In this document: piece by piece, positions 26,530 to 35,882 of the stretch | Layout: each line of letters starts with the position of its first letter | Numbering within the stretch: position 1 is the stretch's first letter | Source: Candidatus Enterenecus avicola | GTDB lineage: Bacteria > Bacillota > Clostridia > Oscillospirales > Oscillospiraceae | Direction of reading: 5' to 3' | NCBI GenBank assembly: GCA_018715985.1 | Contig: DVKO01000142.1 | Span: forward strand, 1-43,061 | Length of the DNA stretch: 43,061 nucleotides | The notes under the pieces: generated by a model | Databases searched by the model: none | What the model saw: the letters and a program-made list of their open reading frames with translations, nothing else | What the model was told of the DNA's origin: nothing | Program-made: the position numbers and the translations under genes

Positions 26530-27323
26530 GTGGAACTGTGTGTCCACCGCGGCAGCTCCACCACCGGACTGCGCATCCGCCCTTTCTATCTGCAGGTTTT
26601 GAGTGATCCATCCGTGTAGGAGGGAGCCGCCGCCTATGTGCGGGATTTGCAGATGACCAAAGAGTTTTATGCCACCCTGGCTGAGGGAGGCAAGGCAGAG
26701 ACAGGACAGACGCAGGACCTGCAAGTCCTGGCCCTGACCAATCCGGAGCTGGAGCCTGCTCTGGACGAGGCCATGGGGGCGCCGGTGCTGTGGTTGACCC
26801 AAAATATATTTTATGCTTCCGTGGAGCCTGTGTGCGTGGTGTTCAAAACCATGTATCAGCAGATGGCAGAGGCCGACCAGTCGGAGCTGACGCTGCGCTT
26901 GCAGGACCCGCTGTCCCCAGAGGCAGGAGCGGTGGAGGTGAAGCTGACCGAGGCAGGGCTTCATGGGGGAGACACGTCCACGGTGTACCTGCCCTGGGGG
27001 TATGCGCAGCGGTTGATGGAGGAACGCTTCCAATCCATCAGCTGCGATTCCCTGCAATTTTATGTCAAGGACAACCGACAGCTTCAGGCCCTCCATGACT
27101 GGGTTCAGCGCTTGTTCCAGCCGGTGGACATTCAGGGTGGAGACACCCTCTATTCCTATGCACTGACCATCTATGACCAAACATACTGGAGTACCTTGGC
27201 CACCCTCCAGCAGAACATCCGCCGGAGCCGGTACACCATCCCCATTTTGTTGGTGCTGGTGATCCTGGCAGGAGCCCTGATCAGCTTTCTGGCGGTGCGC
27301 AGTGCCCGGCGCAGTGGCGCCGA
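26530..27323 (+). pseudogene. Remnant of an ABC transporter permease (MacB/FtsX type)
   Basis: The frame runs from about 26530 and is broken by an in-frame TAG at 26617-26619. It continues through an extracytoplasmic-domain sequence and ends in one transmembrane helix (PILLVLVILAGAL) followed by basic residues. An FtsX/MacB-type permease should have a helix before this domain and two more after it, plus the rest of the protein. All are missing. From about 27324 the DNA codes for an ABC ATPase tail in a different frame. The beginning is lost near the start of the chimeric oxidoreductase gene on the other strand. A GTG at 26638 could restart translation, but the product would have only one helix. 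Confidence 0.65.
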
Positions 27324-27593
27324 TACCCTACCCACCTCTCCGGCGGGGAGCAGCAGCGAGTGGCCATCGCCCGGACGCTGGCCATCCGATGTGAGATCAT
27401 TCTGGCCGATGAGCCGACCGGGAACCTGGACGAGGAGAATACCAGGAGCATCACGGACCTGCTGCTGCGCTTGGCACATGAGGAGAGACGGTGCGTCATT
27501 GTGGTGACCCATGATTTGTCCATTGCGGCCCGGGCGGATGCGGTGCTGGAGCTGCGGGATGGGCGGCTGCTGCCCACTTCGGAGCAGAGCTGA
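27324..27593 (+). pseudogene. C-terminal fragment of an ABC transporter ATPase (LolD/MacB type)
   Basis: The sequence begins just before the ABC signature LSGGEQQR (27336-27359). It continues with Walker [12 protein letters not shown] and the H-loop VVTHD, to a natural C-terminus and stop. Walker A and Q-loop are missing. The upstream DNA belongs to a permease in another frame. This is the back half of an ATPase fused out of frame to a permease remnant by deletion. It is not expected to be functional. Confidence 0.8.
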
Positions 27594-27730
27594 AACAGGC
27601 TTTGAGGCCTACCATTCGTTCTTCTGGCCTTGAAACATCAATGAAAAATTGTGACATAAATCTGGGAAAATATCCAGCCGCTTCAGACAAGGGGTTCACT
27701 GCATAACCCGCTGGAAACTGCTCATAATAA

Positions 27731-27760
27731 TTGACAAAACAGGTAATTTCCCAGTAGAAC
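27731..27760 (+). promoter_or_regulatory. Promoter of the truncated AbrB-type gene
   Basis: A perfect -35 box TTGACA (27731-27736) is followed after 18 bases by TAGAAC (27755-27760). It lies about 35 bases upstream of the AbrB-type ATG. Confidence 0.5.
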
Positions 27761-27794
27761 CTGTGAGTTTTCAAATAAAGAGGAGTGGCAAAGG

Positions 27795-27980
27795 ATGAAA
27801 GCAACCGGCATTGTGCGAAGAATTGACGACTTAGGTCGTGTGGTAATACCCAAAGAGATCCGCCGAACCATGCGTATTCGGGAGGGTGACCCGTCACATA
27901 CAACATGGACACGGTGGGAAATGTTCTGCTTCGGAATGCTGGATCTGGCAAAACGGACCGGCATAGATTGTACATCATGA
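27795..27980 (+). pseudogene. Truncated AbrB/SpoVT-type transition regulator
   Basis: The 61-residue frame has a GAGGAG ribosome site. Residues 1-32 are the complete-looking start of an AbrB/SpoVT DNA-binding domain (GIVRRIDDLGRVVIPKEIRR, then REGDP). After REGDP the family pattern stops and unrelated residues with several Cys and Trp run to a stop. SpoVT is about 178 aa and AbrB about 94 aa, so the 3' end has been replaced or deleted. The remaining half-domain might still dimerise through the swapped hairpin, but I consider it a broken gene. It retains a good promoter. Confidence 0.7.
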
Positions 27981-28108
27981 CGAAACCTGTGGGCTCAACC
28001 GTGTAAATCCGGGAGGGGGTCCAGAGGGTATATATACCAGGGAAACACCCTGGATTTGCCACAGGCGTTATGATAAAATGAAAAACACAACCGTGGAGGT
28101 ACATACGC

Positions 28109-28984
28109 ATGGACGAGAAGATGCAGAACGATCAAATCCAACTTTTTGAGGATCAGCGCATTCGCACCGCTTGGGATGCCCAGCAGGAGGAGTGGTACTT
28201 CTCTGTGGTGGACGTGGTGGGGGTGCTCACAGACAGTAAGGACCCTACGGCTTATTGGCGCAAGCTGAAGCAACGACTGAAAGAGGAAGGAAATCAAACC
28301 GTGACAAATTGTCACGGTTTGAAGATGACCGCAGCAGACGGAAAAAAACGAATGACCGATGTGGCCAACACCGAGCAGCTCCTGCGTATCATCCAGTCCA
28401 TCCCGTCCCCTAAGGCAGAGCCGTTCAAGGTGTGGCTGGCCCAGGTGGGCCGGGAGCGGATCGAGGAGACCATTGACCCGGAACAGGCCATTGACCGGGC
28501 ATTGGAGACCTACCTGAAAAAGGGCTACTCGGAAGAATGGGTGCATCAGCGCCTGTTGTCCATCCGCATCCGTAATGAGCTCACCGATGAGTGGCAGAAA
28601 CGTGGCGTGGAAAAGGGACGGGAATATGCCATTCTTACCGACGAGATTTCCCGTGCCTGGTCTGGAATGACCACCAGGCAGTACAAGCAGCTCAAGGGGC
28701 TGAAGAAAGAGAACCTGCGGGACAACATGAGTGATCTGGAGCTGGTGCTCAATATGTTGGCCGAGGCATCCACCACCAGCATCTCCCGGGCAGAGCAACC
28801 CCAGGGGCTGGAGGAAAACCGCAAAGTGGCCCAACGGGGCGGCCGCATTGCCGGAAATGCCCGCAAGGAATTGGAGCAGGAGACCGGCGGGCCGGTGGTG
28901 ACCCATGAGAACGCCCACACCCTCCAGGCTTTGATCACTGGTGTGGTGGAGGACGCGGCAGACTGGACAGAAGAAAAAACATAA
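28109..28984 (+). CDS. BRO-family (phage antirepressor-like) protein
   Basis: This 291-aa protein starts at an ATG 10-12 bases after GGAGG. The N-terminal 120 residues match the Bro-N fold of phage antirepressors and DinD-like proteins (WYFSVVDVVGVLTDSKDP, YWRKLKQRL, LRIIQSIPSPKAEPFK, WLAQVGRERI). The C-terminal part (TDEISRAWSGMT, LKKENLRDNMSDLEL) is typical of a chromosomal clade related to DinD. Such proteins are linked to prophages, DNA damage responses or DNA binding; a specific role is not known. It stands alone between two gene remnants and a terminator. A perfect 13-bp palindrome lies inside the gene at 28294-28322. Confidence 0.8.
   Translation: MDEKMQNDQIQLFEDQRIRTAWDAQQEEWYFSVVDVVGVLTDSKDPTAYWRKLKQRLKEEGNQTVTNCHGLKMTAADGKKRMTDVANTEQLLRIIQSIPSPKAEPFKVWLAQVGRERIEETIDPEQAIDRALETYLKKGYSEEWVHQRLLSIRIRNELTDEWQKRGVEKGREYAILTDEISRAWSGMTTRQYKQLKGLKKENLRDNMSDLELVLNMLAEASTTSISRAEQPQGLEENRKVAQRGGRIAGNARKELEQETGGPVVTHENAHTLQALITGVVEDAADWTEEKT
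28294..28322. repeat. Perfect palindrome inside the BRO-family gene
   Basis: Arms of 13 bp (28294-28306 with 28310-28322) flank a 3-base centre and encode QTVTNCHGLK. It could be a binding site for the protein itself or a chance result of codon choice in a conserved segment. Confidence 0.6.
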
Positions 28985-29062
28985 AAATAGTGCAGGTGAC
29001 AAGGAAGGATACCCTGCCAAAAGAAAGTAAACTGTGACAATATTTCACGCTTTGAACATCGG

Positions 29063-29103
29063 AGCAGCCTGGTTGCCTGTGCAACTGGGCTGCTTGTATT
29101 TTG
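29063..29103 (+). terminator. Terminator after the BRO-family gene
   Basis: Stem 29063-29069 with 29088-29094, strengthened by an inner GTTG/CAAC pair, is followed by TGTATTTTG. It lies about 80 bases after the BRO stop and separates it from the YibE/F-like gene. Confidence 0.65.
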
Positions 29104-29182
29104 TGTAAAATCAGGAGTATGGCATTCGGGGAGAAGAATGGTGTGTTTACCTTTGCTTTACCGAAAACACCTGAAACCGTGG

Positions 29183-29212
29183 TGGAACGTGGGGAAAATC
29201 AGATGATATACT
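29183..29212 (+). promoter_or_regulatory. Weak candidate promoter for the YibE/F-like gene
   Basis: TGGAAC (29183-29188) and TATACT (29207-29212) are 18 bases apart, about 50 bases upstream of the ATG. Both are partial matches to the housekeeping consensus. Confidence 0.3.
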
Positions 29213-29262
29213 GATGGACGGAATTCGGACGGGACACGTCAACAAGGAGAGAATATATCAAT

Positions 29263-30483
29263 ATGTCAGGGAAACAACAGACCATACAGGCCAGAGAAAC
29301 TCCACAGTGCGGCAGAGATGAGCAGGCACACAATCGGGCTCATCTGCTGCCTCGTATTTTTTTAGGGGTGATGGTGCTGGCGCTGCTGGTGGCAGCGGGG
29401 GTGTGGCTCAACCGCCCGGTGAGCGGCCAGCCCACAGCGTCCAGCCAGCTGGTGTTTGTACCGGCCAAGGTGACGGCGGTGCTGGAGGACGATGCTGCCC
29501 CCGACTGGGAGCAGGGTGAAGGTCGCCGTGTGGGTACCCAGAAGCTGGAGATTCAGCTGCTCTCGGGGAGCCATAAGGGGGAAGTGCTGCCATTGACCAA
29601 CTACCTCAGTGCACTGTTCAACGTGGATGTGCAGGAGGGGGATCGGGTTATTGTACGTCTCATCACCCAGGAAGACGGCTCCTACTATGCCACCATGTTC
29701 AACTATGACCGAGGCTTTGTGATGGGGGGCGCACTGTTGATTTTCTGCGCCGTATTGGTGATTCTGGGGGGCAAAAAGGGCCTGAGAGCCTTGCTGGGGC
29801 TGGTATTTACCTTGCTGTGTCTGTGGTGTTTGCTTTTGCCCGGTCTCGTTCGTGGTCTACCCGCCATACCTCTCACCATTGGCATCGTGGCGGTGACTGC
29901 AGTGGCCTCTCTGGTGTTGTTGGATGGGCTGACCCGGAAATGCCTGTGTGCCAGTCTGGGCTGTGTGTGCGGGGTGTCTGTGGCGGGGTTGTTTGCTTGG
30001 GTGGCGGGGATGATCACGCCGCTGAATGGGTTTAACATGACTGAGGCCGAGAACTTGATGCTCTACGGCAGCGAGTATGGACTGACCATCCAGGGGCTGC
30101 TGGTATGCGGAGTGCTGGTGGCGGCTCTGGGGGCTGTGATGGATGTGGCTATGTCCATTGCCTCGTCGGTGTGGGAGCTGAGGGAGCAAAACCCCACCCT
30201 TTCGGCTCATGCACTTTTCCGTTCCGGAATGAATATTGGACGAGATGCCATGGGAACCATGGCAAACACCCTGATTTTGGCCTTTGCTGGCTCCTCCTTC
30301 AACATGTTATTGCTCATCCAGGTCTATGACATCCCGTTTCTCCAGCTGGTGAACACGGATTTTCTCTGTATTGAGGTGTTGCAGAGTGTGGCAGGCTCCC
30401 TGGGTATCCTGTTGACAGTTCCTCTGGTGGCAGGCATCAGTGCCTATCTGATGTTTCGCCCCTCCAGAGTTCTTGATAGATGA
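29263..30483 (+). CDS. YibE/F-like multi-pass membrane protein
   Basis: This 406-aa protein starts at an ATG about 13 bases after AAGGAGAG. One N-terminal helix (about 28-48) leads to an extracytoplasmic beta-rich domain of about 100 residues (NYLSALFNVDVQEGDRVIV). Seven or so helices follow, with the conserved GAVMDVAMSIASSVWEL segment and the MGTMANTLILAFAG motif. These match the YibE/F family, a putative transport family without a settled substrate. The next gene's first possible ATG overlaps its stop as ATGA, so the two are probably co-transcribed. Confidence 0.9.
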   Translation: MSGKQQTIQARETPQCGRDEQAHNRAHLLPRIFLGVMVLALLVAAGVWLNRPVSGQPTASSQLVFVPAKVTAVLEDDAAPDWEQGEGRRVGTQKLEIQLLSGSHKGEVLPLTNYLSALFNVDVQEGDRVIVRLITQEDGSYYATMFNYDRGFVMGGALLIFCAVLVILGGKKGLRALLGLVFTLLCLWCLLLPGLVRGLPAIPLTIGIVAVTAVASLVLLDGLTRKCLCASLGCVCGVSVAGLFAWVAGMITPLNGFNMTEAENLMLYGSEYGLTIQGLLVCGVLVAALGAVMDVAMSIASSVWELREQNPTLSAHALFRSGMNIGRDAMGTMANTLILAFAGSSFNMLLLIQVYDIPFLQLVNTDFLCIEVLQSVAGSLGILLTVPLVAGISAYLMFRPSRVLDR

Positions 30484-30512
30484 AACCATTTGAGAGAAAG
30501 GAACGGATACTT

Positions 30513-33500
30513 ATGTATCACAGATTCAAAAGCTGGAGCAAGCGTGGGTTGGCTCTGCTGATGGTACTGGTTCTGTGCTTGGGCATGCTTCCTGTCATGA
30601 CCTATGCCCAGGAGAACACCTACACCCAGGTCACATCGGCGGCACAACTCCAGGCAGGCGGCAGCTTCGTGCTGGTGGCCAACACCGACCGTGGCGCCCA
30701 AGCTCTGGACACCACCATTGGCAGCAAAATTGACGGGGTACCTGTGACGGTGAACGGGACCAACCTCAGCGGCACCGACGTGCCGGTGTGGACGGCAGCG
30801 GCTTCGGGAACCGGAATCAGTCTGTCCAATGGCACCAACTATCTGGGCTATGGCAGCTCAGGTACCAACTTTACCAAGCCTCAGGAAGCCTACACCTGGA
30901 ATGTGACCGATAACGGGGACGGCACCTTCCGTTTTGTGGCCTCTGGAAGCAGCACCCGGGCCATTGCATGGCAAACCTCCGGGGCACGTTTTGGTGCATA
31001 CTCCACCACCAATTCCAGCGGCTATGTGTTTGATCTGCTGGTGTTCCAGGTGGACAGCGGAGACACAGGGATTACAGTGGCCGCACCCCAGGCACAGCCC
31101 CAGGGCGGAGAGGTGGCCTCCGGCACCGCCATCACTCTGACCTGCGCCACCCAAGAAGCTGCCATCTACTACACCACCGACGGCAGTAACCCCAGCGACA
31201 TCAGCACCCTTTATACCGACGAGACTAAGCCGGTGATCACCGGTGAGGCAGGGGCTCAGGTGACCTTAAAGGCGGTGGCCGTGCTGGATGGCACCCAGAG
31301 CGCCATCCAGACCATCCGCTACACCATTCAGGCGCCGGCCACTGCCCAGCGGGTGGAGACAATCGCAGAGGGCGACGTGGTGACCATCTACTATCCTGAA
31401 GCCAACAAAGTCATGAGCAGCCAGGGCTATACCTACACCAGTAGTTCCGGCAGCACCAAGGACGAGCTGGTGGCTGTGGATGCCCAAGTCAGCGATGATA
31501 CCCTGACCCTTCCCGAGGGTGCGGCCCAGTTCAAGGTCTATGAGCAGGACGGCCACTATGTTCTCAAAAGTGACAAGGGCTTCCTCTATCTGGACGGTAC
31601 CAACGTCCGACTGGTGGAGGAGCTGGGAGAGTATACGCAGTTTGATCTGGAAGAGGCAGGGGGTGGATTCTATATCAAGGGAGCCAATGCCGTAGCCTAC
31701 GGAAAGCCTCAGTATCTGGAATACTATGGTGGCTACTTTACCTGCTATGGCATGAACACCAGTAAGCCTGAAATTTATACGTTTCAGTTTTTCCGCAGTG
31801 GCAGCTTTGATGTGAACGACGAGCCTCTGGTGCCTGATGGCGGGCAGGAGGGAGAGACTCCCATTTCCGCTGGTGACCAGGTGGTGATCTACGCGCCGGA
31901 TACCATGCTGGCCCTGTCCGCCAACGTGAAGAGCACCTACTACCCAGTGGGTGTGACGGTGAAGCTGGAAGAGGGAACCCTCACCGGCTATGAGGCCACC
32001 GAGGTGTGGACGGTGGGGGGAGATGCTGAAACCGGCTTTACCTTCACCAATGGGGGTAAGACTCTGAGCATGGCGGGAAGCTATTCCAGCGTGTATCCTG
32101 GCGCAGGGGAGAACGAGACCTGGCTGCTGGAGACGGCTGATACCACTGGGGTTTACTATGTGAAAAACCAGGGTCGGGGCAACTACCTGCTTTGGGATGA
32201 CAAGTATGACGATTGGACCACCAGCAAAAGCGACAAAACCGGTGTGGTCTTCCAGGTGGTGGACGGTGTTCCTGAGCCTGAGCCGGAACCCAGCCAGCTG
32301 GAGGTGCGGGCTACCCCGGCCAGCGGCGCCTCTCTGACCGAGGGTGCCACCATTGAGCTGATGAGCATGGAGGGCGCCACCATCTTTTACACCACCGATG
32401 GCTCCGATCCCACCACCGACAGTACACCCTACACCCAAGCGCTCACGGTGGGTGAGGATGTGGCCGTCCCCACAGCAGACCAGCCGCTGACCCTCAAGGC
32501 TATCGCCTATCTGCCCGCCGATGAAGAGGCAGGTACCCAGGCTCAGACCAGCCCGGTGGCGGAGTTTACTTATCAGGCTCCTGTGTCTCTGAATGACTAC
32601 AACCTCTACTTTGGACAGCTTCACTCCCACACCAACATCTCCGACGGTGCGGGCAGCGTGGAGGAGGCCTTTGACCATGCCTCTCAGGTGGACAATCTGG
32701 ACTTCCTGGCCGTCACGGACCACTCCAACTCCTTCGACAATGAGAGTGCCGACGGGGTGGGCCTGGAAAATGACTGCACCACCATCAGCAGCGAGTGGGC
32801 CCAGGGCCACGAGGCAGCTGCCAATGCCACCACTGAGAACTTTGTGGGTCTCTATGGCTTTGAGATGACTTGGTCGGATGGGTTCGGTCACATCAACACC
32901 TTCAACACCCCAGGTTTTGAAAGCCGTAGCAACAGCGCGTTCGGCAATAAGTCCGGCAGCACCGAAGGCTATCAGAACTACTATAATATGCTGGTGCAGG
33001 TCAGTTCCTCTCTGTCCCAGTTCAACCATCCCGGCACCACCTTTGGTGATTTCCAGGACTTTGCGTTCTACTCCGCCGCACTGGATCAGCGCATCACCCT
33101 CATTGAGGTGGGCAACGGCGAAGGAGCCATTGGCTCCAGCGGCTACTTCCCCAGCTATGAGTACTACACCCGTGCTTTGGACAAGGGGTGGCATGTGGCC
33201 CCCACAAACAACCAGGACAACCACAAGGGTAACTGGGGCGACTCCAACACCGCCCGCAGTGTGGTGCTGGCCTCTGACTTGACTGAGCAGGGCATTTACG
33301 ATGCCATTGCCAACTACCGGGTGTACGCCACCGAGGACAACGATCTGTCCATCCTGTATTCTCTCAACGGCAACGCTATGGGCTCCATCCTGCCCAAGCA
33401 GGAGCAGGGGGTCACTATACAGGCCCAGATCAGCGACCCCACCGACTCCGGCGATGCCAAGGTGGAGGTAATCGTCAACGGTGGTCTGGTTGCAGCCAGC

Positions 33501-35729
33501 AAGACCCTGTCCGGCTGCAACGGTACTGTGACCTTTGCCTTTGACAGCAACGACTACTCCTACTACTATCTGCGCATCACTCAGGCCGACCAGAACATCG
33601 CCGTTACCGCTCCCGTGTGGACTGGTGAGGGGGTCAATGCCGGTATCTCCAGCACAGTGTGCGATCAGGAGTTGGTGGTGCGTGGCGAGGCGGTCAACCT
33701 CTCCAGCGAGATCTACAACAACGCCGGCAGCGATATGACCGTCCAGTCCATGACCTATTCCGTGGACGGTGAGGTGATTCACACCGTGAACGTCCAGGAA
33801 ATCGGAAGCAATGGCGTGTTGACCTCTGGAACTACGGCACAGATTTCTTTCCCCTGCACCTTTGACATGGCAGGTAAGACCACTGTGGATGTGTCCCTGG
33901 TCTCCACCATCGGCGGAACCGAGTACACCTTTACCGGGGTGCTCCAACTTAACGTCACCGATCCCTCTCTGGTCACCCGTATCCTGGTGGACGGCACCCA
34001 CTACAACGACTATGTCACCGGCTACTATTCCGGGAACATGGGGAACTTCACCGCCCTGGCCGCCGAGATGAACGCCCAGGTGACCATCAAACAGCCCGGG
34101 GAGACTATCACCGCGGAGGACTTGGAGAATGTCTCTCTGTTGGTGGTATCTGCCCCCCTGAAGAAAGAGCAAAATGGCGTGACACCCACAGAGGAGACCA
34201 ACTTCTCGGAGGAATACATCCAGCTGGTGGCGGACTATGCCAAGAATGGCGGTACCGTCATTCTCTGCGGCTTGGCAGACTATCAGGATAGCTTCAGCGG
34301 CGCTCCCTTCTGTTCCACCGAGCAGGTCAACCCCATTTTGGAGGCCATGGGATCTACTCTGCGCCTCAATGACGACGAGGTGCTGGACGACGACACCAAT
34401 TACAACGGAGGCGCCACCCAGACCTACCGCGTGTATATGGATAAATTTAACACACGGGATTTTCCTCAGCTCTTTGCTGGGCTGCAGGAGGGCCAGGTGT
34501 ACAGCGCCTACTCCGGCTGTTCTGTGGATCTGGGCGAAAATGGTCAGGCTCTGGTGATGGGTTCTTCCAACTGCTATTCCATCAACTCCAACCTCCGCCC
34601 TGAGGGCAGTGAAGGCCAGTGGGACAGCGGCAAGGAAAAGGGCAGCACCACCAGCGGCTCTTACGATGCCAGCACCGCTGTCGTGCAAAAGGGAGATGTG
34701 GTCACTCTGGCCACTGAGGCCGTGGGCCTGGGCCGGGTGTATGTGGCCGGTACAGTGTTCCTGTCCAACTTTGAAATCTCCGACAGCTCCAGCGTGGACT
34801 ACGGCGATGCCAGCTATGCCAACAAGGTCATTGTCCAGAACATCGTCTCCTCCATTCTGGAGGAGCGGGAGATTAGCACCATTGCCGAGGCCCGTCAGGG
34901 TGAGGTGGGTGACATCTTTACCGTGGAGGGTGTGGTCACCGCTGGCAATGTGGAACCCAACGCCTTCTTTGACACCATCTACATCCAGGACGAAACCGGA
35001 GGCATTGACCTCTATCCTGTCTCCAGCGCTGACGGCACTTTCCTGGTGGGCCAGACGGTCCGGGTCACCGGCAGCTGGGATCAGTACCAGGGCGATGTGG
35101 AGCTACGAGTCATTGACATCGAGTTGGTGGACAGCACCATCCAGCCTGTGGAGCCGAAAGAACTGACCCTGGAGCAGGCCAATGACTACGACAGCTATGG
35201 CGGCTGGCTGGCCAAGGTCAGCGGCACTGTGACCTCGGTGGAGCTGGTCAGCGAGCAGGTCAGTGAGGTGATACTCACTGATGGTACCCATCAGTTCCGC
35301 CTGCTGTTCAACAACTACATTGGCTACTCCCAAGACGGCAGTACCCCCCTGGAAACCTTTGTGAAGGTGGGGGCCGACATCTCCGCTGTGGGTGTGGTGT
35401 ACTATGACCCCGACGGGGCCTGCCTGCGCATCCGGGACCGTTCCGAGGTGGAGCTGGTGGATGATCAGCAGCCCGAAGAGGATGACACCACCAAGCCCGG
35501 TGACGGTACCACCACCCAGCCGGACGACGATGTCAACAAGCCTGGTCAGAGCACCGATGATTCCGGAAACAATACCGGCAACACCACAGACACCACTGCT
35601 AAGCCCGATGGGGACAAGAATCCCCAGACCGGCGACACCGATCAGATGATGGCTTATGTGGTGGTTCTGGTTGTGGCCATGGGAGCCCTGCGCGGCGTGG
35701 TGACTCTGCGCAAGCGGGTATGGCGATAA
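30513..35729 (+). CDS. Giant sortase-anchored protein with PHP/CehA-type metallo-phosphoesterase domain
   Basis: This 1738-aa protein is secreted and wall-anchored. I chose ATG 30513 (AAAGGA 10 bases upstream) because it puts RFKSWSKRG directly before a hydrophobic signal core ending TYA. An ATG at 30480 overlapping the upstream stop adds 11 residues and is possible. Two chitobiase-like Ig segments (IYYTTDGSNP, IFYTTDGSDP) frame non-catalytic repeats in residues 1-690. A PHP domain of the CehA/McbA type follows, with metal ligands in LHSHTNISDG (704-706 HSH) and VTDHSN (D736, H737). Further matches are FNHPGTTFGDF and NNQDNHKGNW. Later come a glutamine-amidotransferase-like segment, an OB-fold (about 1458-1540), a Thr/Asp-rich wall linker, NPQTGD at 1703-1708, a helix and a basic tail. 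Likely an extracellular phosphoesterase or nuclease; substrate unknown. Confidence 0.85.
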   Translation: MYHRFKSWSKRGLALLMVLVLCLGMLPVMTYAQENTYTQVTSAAQLQAGGSFVLVANTDRGAQALDTTIGSKIDGVPVTVNGTNLSGTDVPVWTAAASGTGISLSNGTNYLGYGSSGTNFTKPQEAYTWNVTDNGDGTFRFVASGSSTRAIAWQTSGARFGAYSTTNSSGYVFDLLVFQVDSGDTGITVAAPQAQPQGGEVASGTAITLTCATQEAAIYYTTDGSNPSDISTLYTDETKPVITGEAGAQVTLKAVAVLDGTQSAIQTIRYTIQAPATAQRVETIAEGDVVTIYYPEANKVMSSQGYTYTSSSGSTKDELVAVDAQVSDDTLTLPEGAAQFKVYEQDGHYVLKSDKGFLYLDGTNVRLVEELGEYTQFDLEEAGGGFYIKGANAVAYGKPQYLEYYGGYFTCYGMNTSKPEIYTFQFFRSGSFDVNDEPLVPDGGQEGETPISAGDQVVIYAPDTMLALSANVKSTYYPVGVTVKLEEGTLTGYEATEVWTVGGDAETGFTFTNGGKTLSMAGSYSSVYPGAGENETWLLETADTTGVYYVKNQGRGNYLLWDDKYDDWTTSKSDKTGVVFQVVDGVPEPEPEPSQLEVRATPASGASLTEGATIELMSMEGATIFYTTDGSDPTTDSTPYTQALTVGEDVAVPTADQPLTLKAIAYLPADEEAGTQAQTSPVAEFTYQAPVSLNDYNLYFGQLHSHTNISDGAGSVEEAFDHASQVDNLDFLAVTDHSNSFDNESADGVGLENDCTTISSEWAQGHEAAANATTENFVGLYGFEMTWSDGFGHINTFNTPGFESRSNSAFGNKSGSTEGYQNYYNMLVQVSSSLSQFNHPGTTFGDFQDFAFYSAALDQRITLIEVGNGEGAIGSSGYFPSYEYYTRALDKGWHVAPTNNQDNHKGNWGDSNTARSVVLASDLTEQGIYDAIANYRVYATEDNDLSILYSLNGNAMGSILPKQEQGVTIQAQISDPTDSGDAKVEVIVNGGLVAASKTLSGCNGTVTFAFDSNDYSYYYLRITQADQNIAVTAPVWTGEGVNAGISSTVCDQELVVRGEAVNLSSEIYNNAGSDMTVQSMTYSVDGEVIHTVNVQEIGSNGVLTSGTTAQISFPCTFDMAGKTTVDVSLVSTIGGTEYTFTGVLQLNVTDPSLVTRILVDGTHYNDYVTGYYSGNMGNFTALAAEMNAQVTIKQPGETITAEDLENVSLLVVSAPLKKEQNGVTPTEETNFSEEYIQLVADYAKNGGTVILCGLADYQDSFSGAPFCSTEQVNPILEAMGSTLRLNDDEVLDDDTNYNGGATQTYRVYMDKFNTRDFPQLFAGLQEGQVYSAYSGCSVDLGENGQALVMGSSNCYSINSNLRPEGSEGQWDSGKEKGSTTSGSYDASTAVVQKGDVVTLATEAVGLGRVYVAGTVFLSNFEISDSSSVDYGDASYANKVIVQNIVSSILEEREISTIAEARQGEVGDIFTVEGVVTAGNVEPNAFFDTIYIQDETGGIDLYPVSSADGTFLVGQTVRVTGSWDQYQGDVELRVIDIELVDSTIQPVEPKELTLEQANDYDSYGGWLAKVSGTVTSVELVSEQVSEVILTDGTHQFRLLFNNYIGYSQDGSTPLETFVKVGADISAVGVVYYDPDGACLRIRDRSEVELVDDQQPEEDDTTKPGDGTTTQPDDDVNKPGQSTDDSGNNTGNTTDTTAKPDGDKNPQTGDTDQMMAYVVVLVVAMGALRGVVTLRKRVWR

Positions 35730-35781
35730 GTAGGTATCCAGCTGATCTAAAAAGATTCGCAATATAACAGAAAAAACGAGA

Positions 35782-35820
35782 AACCCGCTGCAGAAGTTTC
35801 AATTCTGCGGCGGGTTCTGT
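35782..35820. terminator. Terminator, best on the minus strand
   Basis: A 14-bp stem (35782-35795 with 35803-35816, one G-T pair) has a 7-base loop. Read leftward it runs into TCTCGTTTTTTCTG, a good T-run for the toxin-antitoxin operon. Read rightward the tail is poor. Confidence 0.75.
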
Positions 35821-35830
35821 GTTCATGGAA

Positions 35831-35882
35831 AAAGCAGCAGAGCCACATTCCGCAGATGGAATGATGTTCTGCTGCTTTTGAT
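35831..35882. terminator. Terminator, usable on both strands
   Basis: An 11-bp outer stem (35831-35841 with 35868-35878) and a 6-bp inner stem (35846-35851 with 35858-35863) form a long hairpin. It ends in TTTTG on the plus strand and CTTTTTCC on the minus strand. It probably terminates the giant PHP-domain gene. Confidence 0.75.

Noticed and set aside
28037-28053. 6-bp hairpin upstream of the BRO-family gene as an operator
   Set aside because: Stem too short and no promoter could be placed around it.
27496-28110. 204-residue open frame on the minus strand
   Set aside because: It runs antisense through the ABC ATPase and AbrB remnants, has no ribosome site and no recognisable sequence.
31266-34688. 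1140-residue open frame antisense to the PHP-domain gene
   Set aside because: Same GC-driven shadow; no start signal and no domain.
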